In this document: positions 15,726-22,765 of the stretch, one piece after another
Numbering within the stretch: the stretch's first letter is position 1
Layout: each line of letters opens with the position of its first letter
NCBI GenBank assembly: GCA_023424995.1
Contig: JAFADH010000208.1
Coordinates: 1 to 22,765 of the forward strand
Direction: 5' to 3'
Source of the DNA: Bacillota bacterium
GTDB taxonomy: Bacteria; Bacillota; Clostridia; Lachnospirales; Lachnospiraceae
DNA length: 22,765 nt
The notes under the pieces: generated by a model
Told to the model about the DNA's origin: nothing
Databases searched by the model: none
The model's input: the letters and a program-made list of their open reading frames with translations, nothing else
Translations under genes and position numbers: made by a program

Positions 15726-15767
15726 CCGTTACAGGATATTGTTCCGTTACAGGATATTGTTCCGTTA
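15721..15767 (+). repeat. 18-bp tandem repeat upstream of the sensory cassette
   Basis: TTGTTCCGTTACAGGATA occurs at 15721-15738 and again, identically, at 15739-15756, and its first 11 bases recur at 15757-15767. The array starts in the tail of the preceding terminator and ends about 20 bp before the -35 of the sensory cassette. It may be slippage, or an array of regulator sites near the promoter. Confidence 0.85.
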
Positions 15768-15787
15768 GAGATGCTTCTTACTTAAAT

Positions 15788-15816
15788 TTGTTAAAAAGTC
15801 AGGAATAAGATATAAT
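15788..15816 (+). promoter_or_regulatory. Promoter of the sensory cassette
   Basis: TTGTTA (15788-15793) and a perfect TATAAT (15811-15816) are exactly 17 bp apart, giving a leader of about 27 bases. It looks like a good constitutive-strength promoter. Confidence 0.8.
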
Positions 15817-15849
15817 AAATAACAGAAATGTTTTAAAAGGGGGTATCCG

Positions 15850-17310
15850 ATGCAGTATCATAACTTATGGGGCAGAAGGAAGCTGCTGCCGGTGTTCATA
15901 ATTATATTCTTTTTGACCTCCGGATGTTCCCGTAATACGGAGGATTCGGAAAATAAAACCGTTTTATTCGGAGAGCCGGCATATGAATACGGGAATGTGG
16001 AAGCACCCGGTACCTTTGACTGGAGGCAGTGTGAGGGAACCATCCTTAATTTCATCTGTGAAGACAATATCAATGCCAATATTCTCTCCAAGGAGAGCGA
16101 GAAATTCACAGCGGTAACCGGAATTCAGGTGAACACGAAGAGGATGGATTTCAATACCCTGGAAGAGAAGATCAATATGGAATTCATATCCAAGACAGCC
16201 CAGTATGAACTCATCTATGTGGATCCCTATAAGACCCTGAACCGGTTTTATGAAGGCCTGGAGGATCTGAATCTGTATGAAAATGACCCCGCCCTGCCTC
16301 ATATTGTGGGAGGGATGGAAAGCTTTCCTCTGGAGCAGCTGGAGGTCTGTTCTTATTTTGGGAATACGGACAAGCTGTATTCCATACCCTTTGATTCAAC
16401 CACAATGATTTTATTCTACCGGCGTGATATTTTTGATAAATACAGGGAGCCTATGAGAGAGGAGCTTGGCTTCCCGCCGGATCCGGAAAGCGGCGAATTT
16501 ACCTGGGACCAGTTTATGGCAGTCTCACGGTGGATCAGCGATAATGTTGACAGCTCCGAAGCGGAATACGGAAGCATTACCATGTCGGCCAGACATAACT
16601 CGGTCTATACCGCATTTTCCACCGTGCTGGGAGCTTATGGGGGTGATTATTTTACCAATGAAAAGATCACCGGACTGGGTACGGATACAGGGCCCGAGCT
16701 TATGACCAATACGCCGGAATTCAGAACCGCCCTGAAAAAATTCAAGGAAATAGTGTCGTTAAATCCTGCGCGGAAGCAGGGCTATACCTGGGATGAGGCG
16801 GCGGGGGATTTTGTGGCAGGCAAAGCAGCCATGATGATCAACTGGGATGAGAATGTATCGGCTGTGGAGAATTCCGCACTGGAAGGCAAGGTGGGATACA
16901 GCGTCCTGCCCAAGGGTTCCGGCCGAAGCGCGAATATCTATGGGGGATCGGGCATCGGTATCAACAGCTATGCTGATGCAAAGAAGAAATTGGCCGCATG
17001 GATGTTTATCGTGTGGGCTACTTCCCCCAGTGTACAGATGAAATCCTTCTCGGAGAAGGACGGAGGCACACTTCCTACCAGGACGGCGCTGAGAGATATG
17101 ATCGCACAGGAATACTCCGGGCAGATGCCGCAGGTAGCGGCCATGATCCGTTCCCAGGAGAAGGAATATGCCTATTACAGGCCGAAGATGAAAAAAGGAT
17201 ATGAATTCGAGGATATACTGATCACGAATCTCTTTGATATGCTGCAGGAGGATCTGGATATCAAAGGGGTGGCGATCAATATGAAAAGCCAGTGGAATGA
17301 ACGTCACTAA
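15850..17310 (+). CDS. Extracellular solute-binding lipoprotein, probable sensing partner of the kinase
   Basis: A 486-residue lipoprotein of the MalE-like family 1 binding proteins. The N-terminal segment has a basic patch (RRK), a hydrophobic core and LTSGC with lipid cysteine at residue 26; Thr at -3 is slightly off the lipobox consensus. The mature part has the two-lobed fold signs: an ILNFICEDNINANIL strand start, IPFDSTTMILFYRRDIFDKY (hinge region near 180-200), FTWDQFMAVSRWISD, a FVAGKAAMMINWDE segment and YGGSGIGINSYA. AAAGGGGG lies at 15836-15843 before the start. There is no ABC permease of the matching type nearby, and a YesM-like kinase gene starts 32 bases after the stop. The likely job is to bind a sugar and report it to that kinase rather than to feed a transporter. 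Feeding a distant permease remains possible. Confidence 0.85.
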   Translation: MQYHNLWGRRKLLPVFIIIFFLTSGCSRNTEDSENKTVLFGEPAYEYGNVEAPGTFDWRQCEGTILNFICEDNINANILSKESEKFTAVTGIQVNTKRMDFNTLEEKINMEFISKTAQYELIYVDPYKTLNRFYEGLEDLNLYENDPALPHIVGGMESFPLEQLEVCSYFGNTDKLYSIPFDSTTMILFYRRDIFDKYREPMREELGFPPDPESGEFTWDQFMAVSRWISDNVDSSEAEYGSITMSARHNSVYTAFSTVLGAYGGDYFTNEKITGLGTDTGPELMTNTPEFRTALKKFKEIVSLNPARKQGYTWDEAAGDFVAGKAAMMINWDENVSAVENSALEGKVGYSVLPKGSGRSANIYGGSGIGINSYADAKKKLAAWMFIVWATSPSVQMKSFSEKDGGTLPTRTALRDMIAQEYSGQMPQVAAMIRSQEKEYAYYRPKMKKGYEFEDILITNLFDMLQEDLDIKGVAINMKSQWNERH

Positions 17311-17342
17311 ATTGGAAAGCGATTATCTACGGAGCGGAGAGC

Positions 17343-19076
17343 ATGATAGGAATAAAAGAGAAGCATAGCTTCAGAAACCAGTTTTTTAGAGCGATCTCCT
17401 TATTGATTATTATATCATTGGTGATATTTATCGTAATGCTTCAGAGCTTTAAGCAGATTCTTAAAACCCAGTATGTGGAATCCGAGAAGCAATCGGTGGA
17501 GGTGATCGGCAATAACATCGATTACATCCTGAATGATGTTGAGAATATCTCTAATTCAATAATCTCCAACCAGGAATTAATCGATAATATTAAGGACGGA
17601 TACGCGGACCAGCTGGCGGATAACCTGTACAATTATTATATTTCCAGCAATATCATAGAAGGTATCTATGTAATAACCCCCATAGGTTACCAGCAGGTGG
17701 GTGCGGAGCTCCAGGACGGGGTCAAGAGCTTTCCGAGATTTGAGCTGGATGCCACCTCGGGGGAGATCATATGGTTTCCCACGACGGAAAAGAGAGTAAA
17801 GATATTATCCGGCAGTATGATAAAACGGTATTTTTCCATGGGCAGGAAGATCATTGATATCTATTCCTTAAAGGAATTGGGTTACATTAATATTGAAGTT
17901 GATGAAAGCATCCTGACGGGAGCCTTTACGGATGTTAAGGAAGAGAGCAGCAGGCTTCTGGTGTGCGATTATACCGGCAAGGTAATTGCCGGCTCCGAGG
18001 ATGAAGCCGGGCTGGCGGAGTTAAGCTCCAGCTTTTTTAAAGCCATGGAGGAAGGGGAGCATCTCAATTATATCAGCTATCCGGAGGACGGAAAGAATTA
18101 CGTAGCCATATATTCCACCTTTAACTATGGCAAATGGTACATCATAAAGGCCATACCGGAGGCTGTCCTGTATGCCGACATTAACAGACTGCAGCTGTAT
18201 GCCGTCGCAGGAGGGATCATATCCATGGTCATCATGTTCTTTATGGCCTTAAGCTATACGGGAAAAATCACAAAGCCCATCGAGGTCATGATGCATCAGA
18301 TGAAGAAGGTGGAAGCCGGCAATCTGGATGTCAGGGTGGAATCCAATGCTTACAATGAGCTGGATGACCTGAGTGACAGCTTTAACCATATGGTGAACCA
18401 GATCAAAAAGCTCCTGGAGGATATTGTGGCGGTGGAGCGCAATAAGAATGAGCTGGAGCTGGAGGTCCTGCATGCGCAGATTAATCCGCATTTTTTATAT
18501 AATACATTGAATACCATACGCTGGATGGCGAAGATCAAAGGGGAGAACAGCATTGCGGATGCCCTGGTTGCCCTGGTAAAGCTTCTGCGGGTGAGCATCA
18601 GCTTCGGCAATAATATGATTTCCCTTCAGGAGGAGATCGAGTATATCGAAAACTATATTTTGATCCAGCGGCTCCGCTTCAACCAGCTGTTTGAAATTCA
18701 TTACGATATCAGGGAAGAACATAAAAAGCTGAATATACCCAAGCTCATACTGCAGCCGATTGTGGAAAACTCATTGATCTATGGGATCGATGAGGCGGAA
18801 AAGCGGGAAGAGCCGGTCATCATACGTATATTCACCAGGGACAGGGAGAATCATATTGAGATCGTCGTTGAGGATAACGGCAGCGGTATCGAGAAAAAGG
18901 TCCTGGATAATATATTCAAGCAGGAGCAGAATATCAACCGGTTCAGTAAAGTCGGATTAAATAATGTCAACCAGAGATTAAAATTATATCTGGGAGAAGC
19001 ATATGGCCTGCAGATTGTATCCGACCTGGGGGCAGGAACAACTGTCATCATCAGCGTGCCTGCAGGCACCTCATAA
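17343..19076 (+). CDS. YesM-type membrane sensor histidine kinase
   Basis: A 577-residue two-pass membrane kinase. Order: helix 1 (about 17-35), extracytoplasmic sensor (36-283), helix 2 (about 285-304), HAMP (about 305-357), a short coiled coil, then the His_kinase domain with QINPHFLYNTLN at 379-390, where His383 is the predicted phosphorylation site, and an ATPase domain with VENS (474-477) and DNGSGI (511-516). This is the LytS/YesM class, which pairs with AraC-type response regulators and commonly reports extracellular carbohydrates. The start is preceded by GGAGCGGAGAG. The response regulator starts 15 bases after the stop, with its ribosome binding site overlapping the stop. The preceding binding lipoprotein could dock on the sensor domain (inference from gene order). 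Confidence 0.95.
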   Translation: MIGIKEKHSFRNQFFRAISLLIIISLVIFIVMLQSFKQILKTQYVESEKQSVEVIGNNIDYILNDVENISNSIISNQELIDNIKDGYADQLADNLYNYYISSNIIEGIYVITPIGYQQVGAELQDGVKSFPRFELDATSGEIIWFPTTEKRVKILSGSMIKRYFSMGRKIIDIYSLKELGYINIEVDESILTGAFTDVKEESSRLLVCDYTGKVIAGSEDEAGLAELSSSFFKAMEEGEHLNYISYPEDGKNYVAIYSTFNYGKWYIIKAIPEAVLYADINRLQLYAVAGGIISMVIMFFMALSYTGKITKPIEVMMHQMKKVEAGNLDVRVESNAYNELDDLSDSFNHMVNQIKKLLEDIVAVERNKNELELEVLHAQINPHFLYNTLNTIRWMAKIKGENSIADALVALVKLLRVSISFGNNMISLQEEIEYIENYILIQRLRFNQLFEIHYDIREEHKKLNIPKLILQPIVENSLIYGIDEAEKREEPVIIRIFTRDRENHIEIVVEDNGSGIEKKVLDNIFKQEQNINRFSKVGLNNVNQRLKLYLGEAYGLQIVSDLGAGTTVIISVPAGTS

Positions 19077-19091
19077 AGGAGATGGGTATCT

Positions 19092-20672
19092 ATGTATAAA
19101 ATAATGATTGTGGATGATGAGATGCTGGTGCGGATCGGAGTGAAGGCATTGATCAACTGGCAGGAGCTGGGCTTTGAGATTGTTGCGGAAGCCGGTAACG
19201 GACAGTCCGCGTATGAAAAATATGTTGCCCTGAAGCCCGATCTTGTTATAACGGATATCAAGATGCCAAAGCAGGACGGACTCTGGCTGGCGAAAAAAAT
19301 AAAAGAATATAATCCCAATACGGAGATCATCTTTCTGACCTGCTATGATGATTTCTCCTATGCCAAGGAAGCAATCCGGCTGCAGGTAGCCGATTACATC
19401 CTGAAGGCGGAGATGGAAGAAGAAGAGCTTACGAAGATATTGCTGGAAAAGAAGAAGAAGCTGGACGCATCCGTAGGACAAACTGCGGATACCGTGCATC
19501 ATAAGCAGCTAATGAAAAAGCAGCAGGAGTATCTCCTGGGGCTTTTGTTAAGTGCCAACCGAAGCAATGAATATATCCGTGAGGAATTTTACAAGGCCAA
19601 TGCTGCCTGGAATGACAGCGGGTATTGCTTTATGCTGTTCGATTTTCGCGCAAGCTTAAAGAACGATAAGAATTCGGAGTATTATATCTCCAATATCATA
19701 ACGGCCTGTCTGGAATTAATTATGAATAAATTCCAGGACGAGGACGTGGAGGTATTCTCAAAACAGTTCGGAAAATCCGTCACATGCTTTCTGATGTCAA
19801 AGAACTTAAGTGAGATAAGGATCAAGAAGTGCATCGATTATCTTCAAAGCTCCATCCGCCAGTATTTCAACATGGGCTTTAAAAGCGCGAATTCTCCGGT
19901 AACGGATACCATAGAGGGTGCAAGGGGATATCTGGACTGGATCTTTGATGCATCGGATTATCTGTTCTACCTGACGGACGGTGAGCATCTGACCAGGGAA
20001 ACCATGAAGAAGCAGCCCGACGGCAGATTCCTCTACGATGCCTCCATGGTCAGGGAATTCTGCCAATACATCGAGGCTTCGGACAGTGAAGCGATCTACC
20101 GGAAGATCGATGCCCTGGAGAAGACGCTGGGACAGCAGCGGAGCAATTCCCTGGAGGTCAAGCTGGAGCTTTCCCATATGATCAATGATATATTCAAGCG
20201 CTTTGACAGCTATTTTCAGGATGATAAGGATGTATTTGACTTTCAGAAGAAGGTGATCAACGGAGAAGAGTTGAAGGAGGTCATTGATATCATCCGGGCA
20301 TTCATCAAAAACCTGATCATCGAGAATCTGGCCAACCGGCCGGATAATGCGGAGCTTCTCATTAAAAAAGCCGTACAGTATATTGACGACAACTATGATA
20401 AGAAGATCACCCTGGATGATATTGCCGGTTATGTGGGAATCTCAAAGTATTATTTCTCCGTATTGTTCAAGAAAGAGAAAGACATAACCTTTTCCTCCTA
20501 CTTAAATTCGGTCCGGATCGATAAGGCAAAGCAGCTGCTCAAAAATCCTCAGATCACAATAAATGATGTGGTGTATGAAGTGGGCTTCAATGATGCCCAG
20601 TACTTCAGTAAAACCTTTAAAAAATATGCGGGCATGACGGTGACCGAATACCGCGGGAAGTATGAAAGGTAA
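19092..20672 (+). CDS. YesN-type AraC-family response regulator
   Basis: A 526-residue DNA-binding response regulator. The receiver domain (1-120) has Asp8 and Asp9, phospho-acceptor Asp55 in TDIKMP, Thr83 and Lys105. A middle region of about 300 residues without a recognised catalytic motif follows, as usual in YesN proteins. The C-terminal AraC domain (about 424-524) carries two helix-turn-helix units, KITLDDIAGYVGISKYYFSVLFKK and the second with INDVVYEVGFNDAQYFSKTF followed by GMTVTEYR. It should be phosphorylated by the kinase encoded just upstream and activate nearby carbohydrate genes. AAAGGAG (19075-19081) overlaps the kinase stop codon, so the two are translationally coupled. The repeats at 8298-8333 and 11812-11847 have the two-turn spacing such proteins bind and are the best visible target in the window, but nothing in the sequence proves it. 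Confidence 0.95.
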   Translation: MYKIMIVDDEMLVRIGVKALINWQELGFEIVAEAGNGQSAYEKYVALKPDLVITDIKMPKQDGLWLAKKIKEYNPNTEIIFLTCYDDFSYAKEAIRLQVADYILKAEMEEEELTKILLEKKKKLDASVGQTADTVHHKQLMKKQQEYLLGLLLSANRSNEYIREEFYKANAAWNDSGYCFMLFDFRASLKNDKNSEYYISNIITACLELIMNKFQDEDVEVFSKQFGKSVTCFLMSKNLSEIRIKKCIDYLQSSIRQYFNMGFKSANSPVTDTIEGARGYLDWIFDASDYLFYLTDGEHLTRETMKKQPDGRFLYDASMVREFCQYIEASDSEAIYRKIDALEKTLGQQRSNSLEVKLELSHMINDIFKRFDSYFQDDKDVFDFQKKVINGEELKEVIDIIRAFIKNLIIENLANRPDNAELLIKKAVQYIDDNYDKKITLDDIAGYVGISKYYFSVLFKKEKDITFSSYLNSVRIDKAKQLLKNPQITINDVVYEVGFNDAQYFSKTFKKYAGMTVTEYRGKYER

Positions 20673-20707
20673 GGGATGAAGTCGCAGGGATAAAAATAAA
20701 TAAAATG

Positions 20708-20751
20708 AAAGGCGCATTATATTGGTCACGGACCGTTCTAATGCGCCTTTT
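20708..20751 (+). terminator. Terminator of the sensory cassette
   Basis: AAAGGCGCATTA (20708-20719) pairs perfectly with TAATGCGCCTTT (20739-20750), and GGTC/GACC (20724-20727 and 20731-20734) forms an inner helix. The stem ends in TTTT. Confidence 0.9.
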
Positions 20752-20926
20752 GCTCCGGAGCAAATGTAAATGTGCGTTCCTCCGGCAGCACTCCCTTTTA
20801 ATAAAGCTGAATCAATTTCTTATTTTTATATTGTAACGTATGCTATAGTATGTCTGCCCGGGATATGCAATAGAATTCAGTAAAAGAATTAGCAGCATAT
20901 TTCGATAGGTATAATGCAATTTTAGG
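20752..20926. other. AT-rich non-coding stretch
   Basis: The first part of the 467-base gap before the last gene. I see no gene. A TATAGT at about 20841 lacks a partner -35. Confidence 0.5.
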
Positions 20927-20955
20927 TTGCTGTGTACTGGTATATGCTGTAAAAT
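20927..20955 (+). promoter_or_regulatory. Promoter of the last gene
   Basis: TTGCTG (20927-20932) and TAAAAT (20950-20955) are 17 bp apart. Transcription would start near 20962 and leave a leader of about 180 bases. Confidence 0.65.
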
Positions 20956-20961
20956 TATAGT

Positions 20962-21139
20962 ATGGAGTTCTTTAAGAGACCATAAGCAATGAATTAATAG
21001 ACTTCAATAAGGGTAACCGGAATATCACGACAGCAATGGGCGGATGAAAGCGGAGAATTCTGTCTGAGCTGCTGATTGCTTTCATTGAATATATAACGAA
21101 GTTTATAAGGTTAAATAAATTCCGGAAGGAGAAAACAAT
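20962..21139 (+). other. Long leader with a possible hairpin before the membrane protein gene
   Basis: ATGAAAGC (21044-21051) pairs perfectly with GCTTTCAT (21078-21085). An alternative pairing of AGCAAT (21032-21037) with ATTGCT (21075-21080) would exclude part of this stem. No known riboswitch was recognised. AAGGAG follows before the ATG at 21140. Confidence 0.4.
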
Positions 21140-22750
21140 ATGAGAAGGATAATCAGAATATTTATAACAGTAGCGGTCCTTAGTATTACCGGGTTCCTGT
21201 ATTATTACATTACGCTGCCGGCCATCAATATCCATTCACCCGGATTTTGGTGGTTTATTCTGGGAGCATTTATTGTGATGACTGCATTAGCCGGTATCAG
21301 ATATTATTACGGCAGAAGAGAGGGATTGCGCGGCGGGAACCGGGCACCAAAGATCTTATTTACCGCCTTATGCTTTATTTCGGGATTTTTGCTGATTGTA
21401 TTCCTTATAGGGAATATACTTTCTTCCCCCATAATTAATGCAGGCCGGTACCAGAAGCTGTTGACCATTACGGACCGCAATTACACTGATGATATCAAGG
21501 AAATATCCTATAAGGAAATACCGATTCTGGATAAGGACAGTGCAATCTTGTTAGGTTCGCGAAAGATGGGCAGTATCACGGAATATGTCTCCCAATTTGA
21601 AGTAGGCAGTAATTATACGCAGATTAATTATCAGGGAAAACCGGTGAGGGTAACTCCCCTAAGGTATGGGAACCTGATCAAGTGGTTTACGAACCGGTCA
21701 GAAGGGATTCCGGCGTATATTAAAATCGACATGGCTACTCAGGAGGTTGAGCTGGTTAAGCTGCCGGAGGGAATAAAATATTCCGAATCGGAACATTTTG
21801 GACGAAATATATACCGTTATCTGCGCTTTCATTATCCTACCTATGTTTTTGATATTATAAATTTTGAAATTGGTGATGACGGAGTACCTTATTGGATATG
21901 CCCTGTAAAGGAATATACAATAGGATTATTCGGCGGGCAGGTAATCGGTAAGGTAATTGCTGTTAATGCGGTAACCGGAGAGTTTATCCAATATGATGCG
22001 GAGGATGTGCCCGGTTGGATCGATAAGGTATATTCGGCGGACCTGCTGATTTCTTTATATGATTATCATGGAACCTTAAAGCACGGATATTGGAACTCCG
22101 TCTTCGGACAAAAGGATGCGCTGCAGACCACCGACGGATATAATTATATCGCCATGGAGGATGATGTATGGGTATACACCGGCGTAACCTCCGTGGGAGC
22201 GGACGAGTCCAATGTCGGCTTCGTTCTTATGAATCAAAGGACCGCAGAGACCAGGTTCTATTCCGTCTCCGGTGCGGAGGAATATTCCGCCATGGCCTCC
22301 TCGGAGGGGCAGGTGCAGCATCTGGGATATACGGCCACATTTCCTTTACTGCTTAATATCGGAGGAGAGCCCACCTATTTTATCTGCTTAAAGGATGCCG
22401 CCGGCTTGGTGAAGAAATACGCCATGGTGAATATTGAGCAGTATCAGATCGTAGCAATAGGCGATACCGTCAATGAGTGCGAAAAGACATATCTGGAATT
22501 AATGAAATCCAGTGGAATCAGTGTGTCAGATACCTCAAAGCTTCCTAAGGTCACAGGTATCATAGCTAAGATAACAGACGGAGTTATTGACGGCAATACC
22601 CACTACTATATCCGGCTGTATAATAAGGATGATATATATGATGTGCTGTTGAAGGATTTTCTTTCTATCATCAGATATGAGGTGGGAGACAGCATCACCT
22701 TCTCTTATTCCTCCGGTCCCGATTCCAATACAGTACTTGGTATTGAATAA
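21140..22750 (+). CDS. Unrecognised membrane protein with a large extracytoplasmic region
   Basis: I do not recognise the family of this 536-residue protein. Three hydrophobic helices lie at the N-terminus (about 5-24, 34-54 and 71-92), with the basic RYYYGRREGLRGGNR loop between the second and third likely cytoplasmic. The remaining 440 residues are hydrophilic, have no further membrane helix and probably face outside. Beta-rich segments dominate, for example GVPYWICPVKEYTIG and GKVIAVNAVTGEFIQYDAEDVPGWID (about 250-300). The last 65 residues, from VTGIIAKITDGVIDGN, look like a small OB-like barrel. No catalytic motif stands out. The AAGGAG spaced 8-10 bases before the ATG supports the start. 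It is complete, ends 15 bases before the window edge and has its own promoter, so its neighbours say little about its role. Confidence 0.75.
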   Translation: MRRIIRIFITVAVLSITGFLYYYITLPAINIHSPGFWWFILGAFIVMTALAGIRYYYGRREGLRGGNRAPKILFTALCFISGFLLIVFLIGNILSSPIINAGRYQKLLTITDRNYTDDIKEISYKEIPILDKDSAILLGSRKMGSITEYVSQFEVGSNYTQINYQGKPVRVTPLRYGNLIKWFTNRSEGIPAYIKIDMATQEVELVKLPEGIKYSESEHFGRNIYRYLRFHYPTYVFDIINFEIGDDGVPYWICPVKEYTIGLFGGQVIGKVIAVNAVTGEFIQYDAEDVPGWIDKVYSADLLISLYDYHGTLKHGYWNSVFGQKDALQTTDGYNYIAMEDDVWVYTGVTSVGADESNVGFVLMNQRTAETRFYSVSGAEEYSAMASSEGQVQHLGYTATFPLLLNIGGEPTYFICLKDAAGLVKKYAMVNIEQYQIVAIGDTVNECEKTYLELMKSSGISVSDTSKLPKVTGIIAKITDGVIDGNTHYYIRLYNKDDIYDVLLKDFLSIIRYEVGDSITFSYSSGPDSNTVLGIE

Positions 22751-22765
22751 GATAACAACCGCACT

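Noticed and set aside
17311..17335. Catabolite-response (cre) element between the binding-protein and kinase genes
   Set aside because: TTGGAAAGCGATTATC resembles the consensus on the left half only; the right half lacks the expected symmetry.

Overview
The window looks like a chromosomal segment of a low-to-moderate GC, saccharolytic, anaerobic Firmicute, most likely Lachnospiraceae (Clostridium cluster XIVa). This is inferred from the strong AGGAGG-type ribosome binding sites, several lipobox-bearing solute-binding proteins, a YesM/YesN two-component pair, a Big2-DUF6273 secreted protein, a secreted chitinase and a stand-alone flavodiiron protein. No rRNA, tRNA, phage, transposase or CRISPR signature was seen. 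All genes lie on the + strand except the flavodiiron protein.

Left part (1-8290): separate units, each closed by its own hairpin. They are an LplA-like sugar-binding lipoprotein (150-1754), a cytoplasmic GH43-type glycosidase (2000-2947), the reverse-strand flavodiiron protein (3281-4486) with a very good promoter of its own, a secreted Big2-DUF6273 protein (4807-6240), and a secreted GH18 chitinase with two chitin-binding modules and a Pro/Thr linker (6718-8181). The ABC permeases that would serve the first lipoprotein are not in the window.

Middle part (8290-15725): a sugar or polyol uptake and oxidation locus. It holds a ribose/galactose-type binding lipoprotein (8553-9578), a transmembrane chemoreceptor (9746-11797), a double-domain ABC ATPase (11994-13484), its permease (13496-14476) and a zinc- and NAD-dependent polyol dehydrogenase of the sorbitol/xylitol type (14598-15638). 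The likely logic is to sense and swim to a sugar, import it, and oxidise it if it is a polyol.

The most notable feature is non-coding. The promoter of the binding protein and the promoter of the ATPase-permease pair are copies of one regulatory module, about 75% identical over 132 bp without gaps (99/132, counted by eye). Each copy has two 15-bp direct repeats exactly 21 bp apart, a GTTAA-N4-TTAAC inverted repeat, an invariant 17-bp block where the -35 element should be, and a TATAGT -10 at the same distance. This looks like a small two-promoter regulon for one transporter whose genes are split by the chemoreceptor.

Right part (15721-20751): a sensory cassette of a solute-binding lipoprotein (15850-17310), a YesM-type histidine kinase (17343-19076) and a YesN-type AraC response regulator (19092-20672). 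It has a strong promoter, an 18-bp tandem repeat upstream and a terminator at the end. No permease lies beside this binding protein, so it may be the sensing partner of the kinase. This three-component layout resembles the xylose-sensing XylFII-LytS-YesN system of Clostridium beijerinckii. The response regulator is the best local candidate to act on the duplicated promoter module, but that link is inference. The window ends with an unrecognised three-helix membrane protein with a large extracytoplasmic part (21140-22750), preceded by a long leader.
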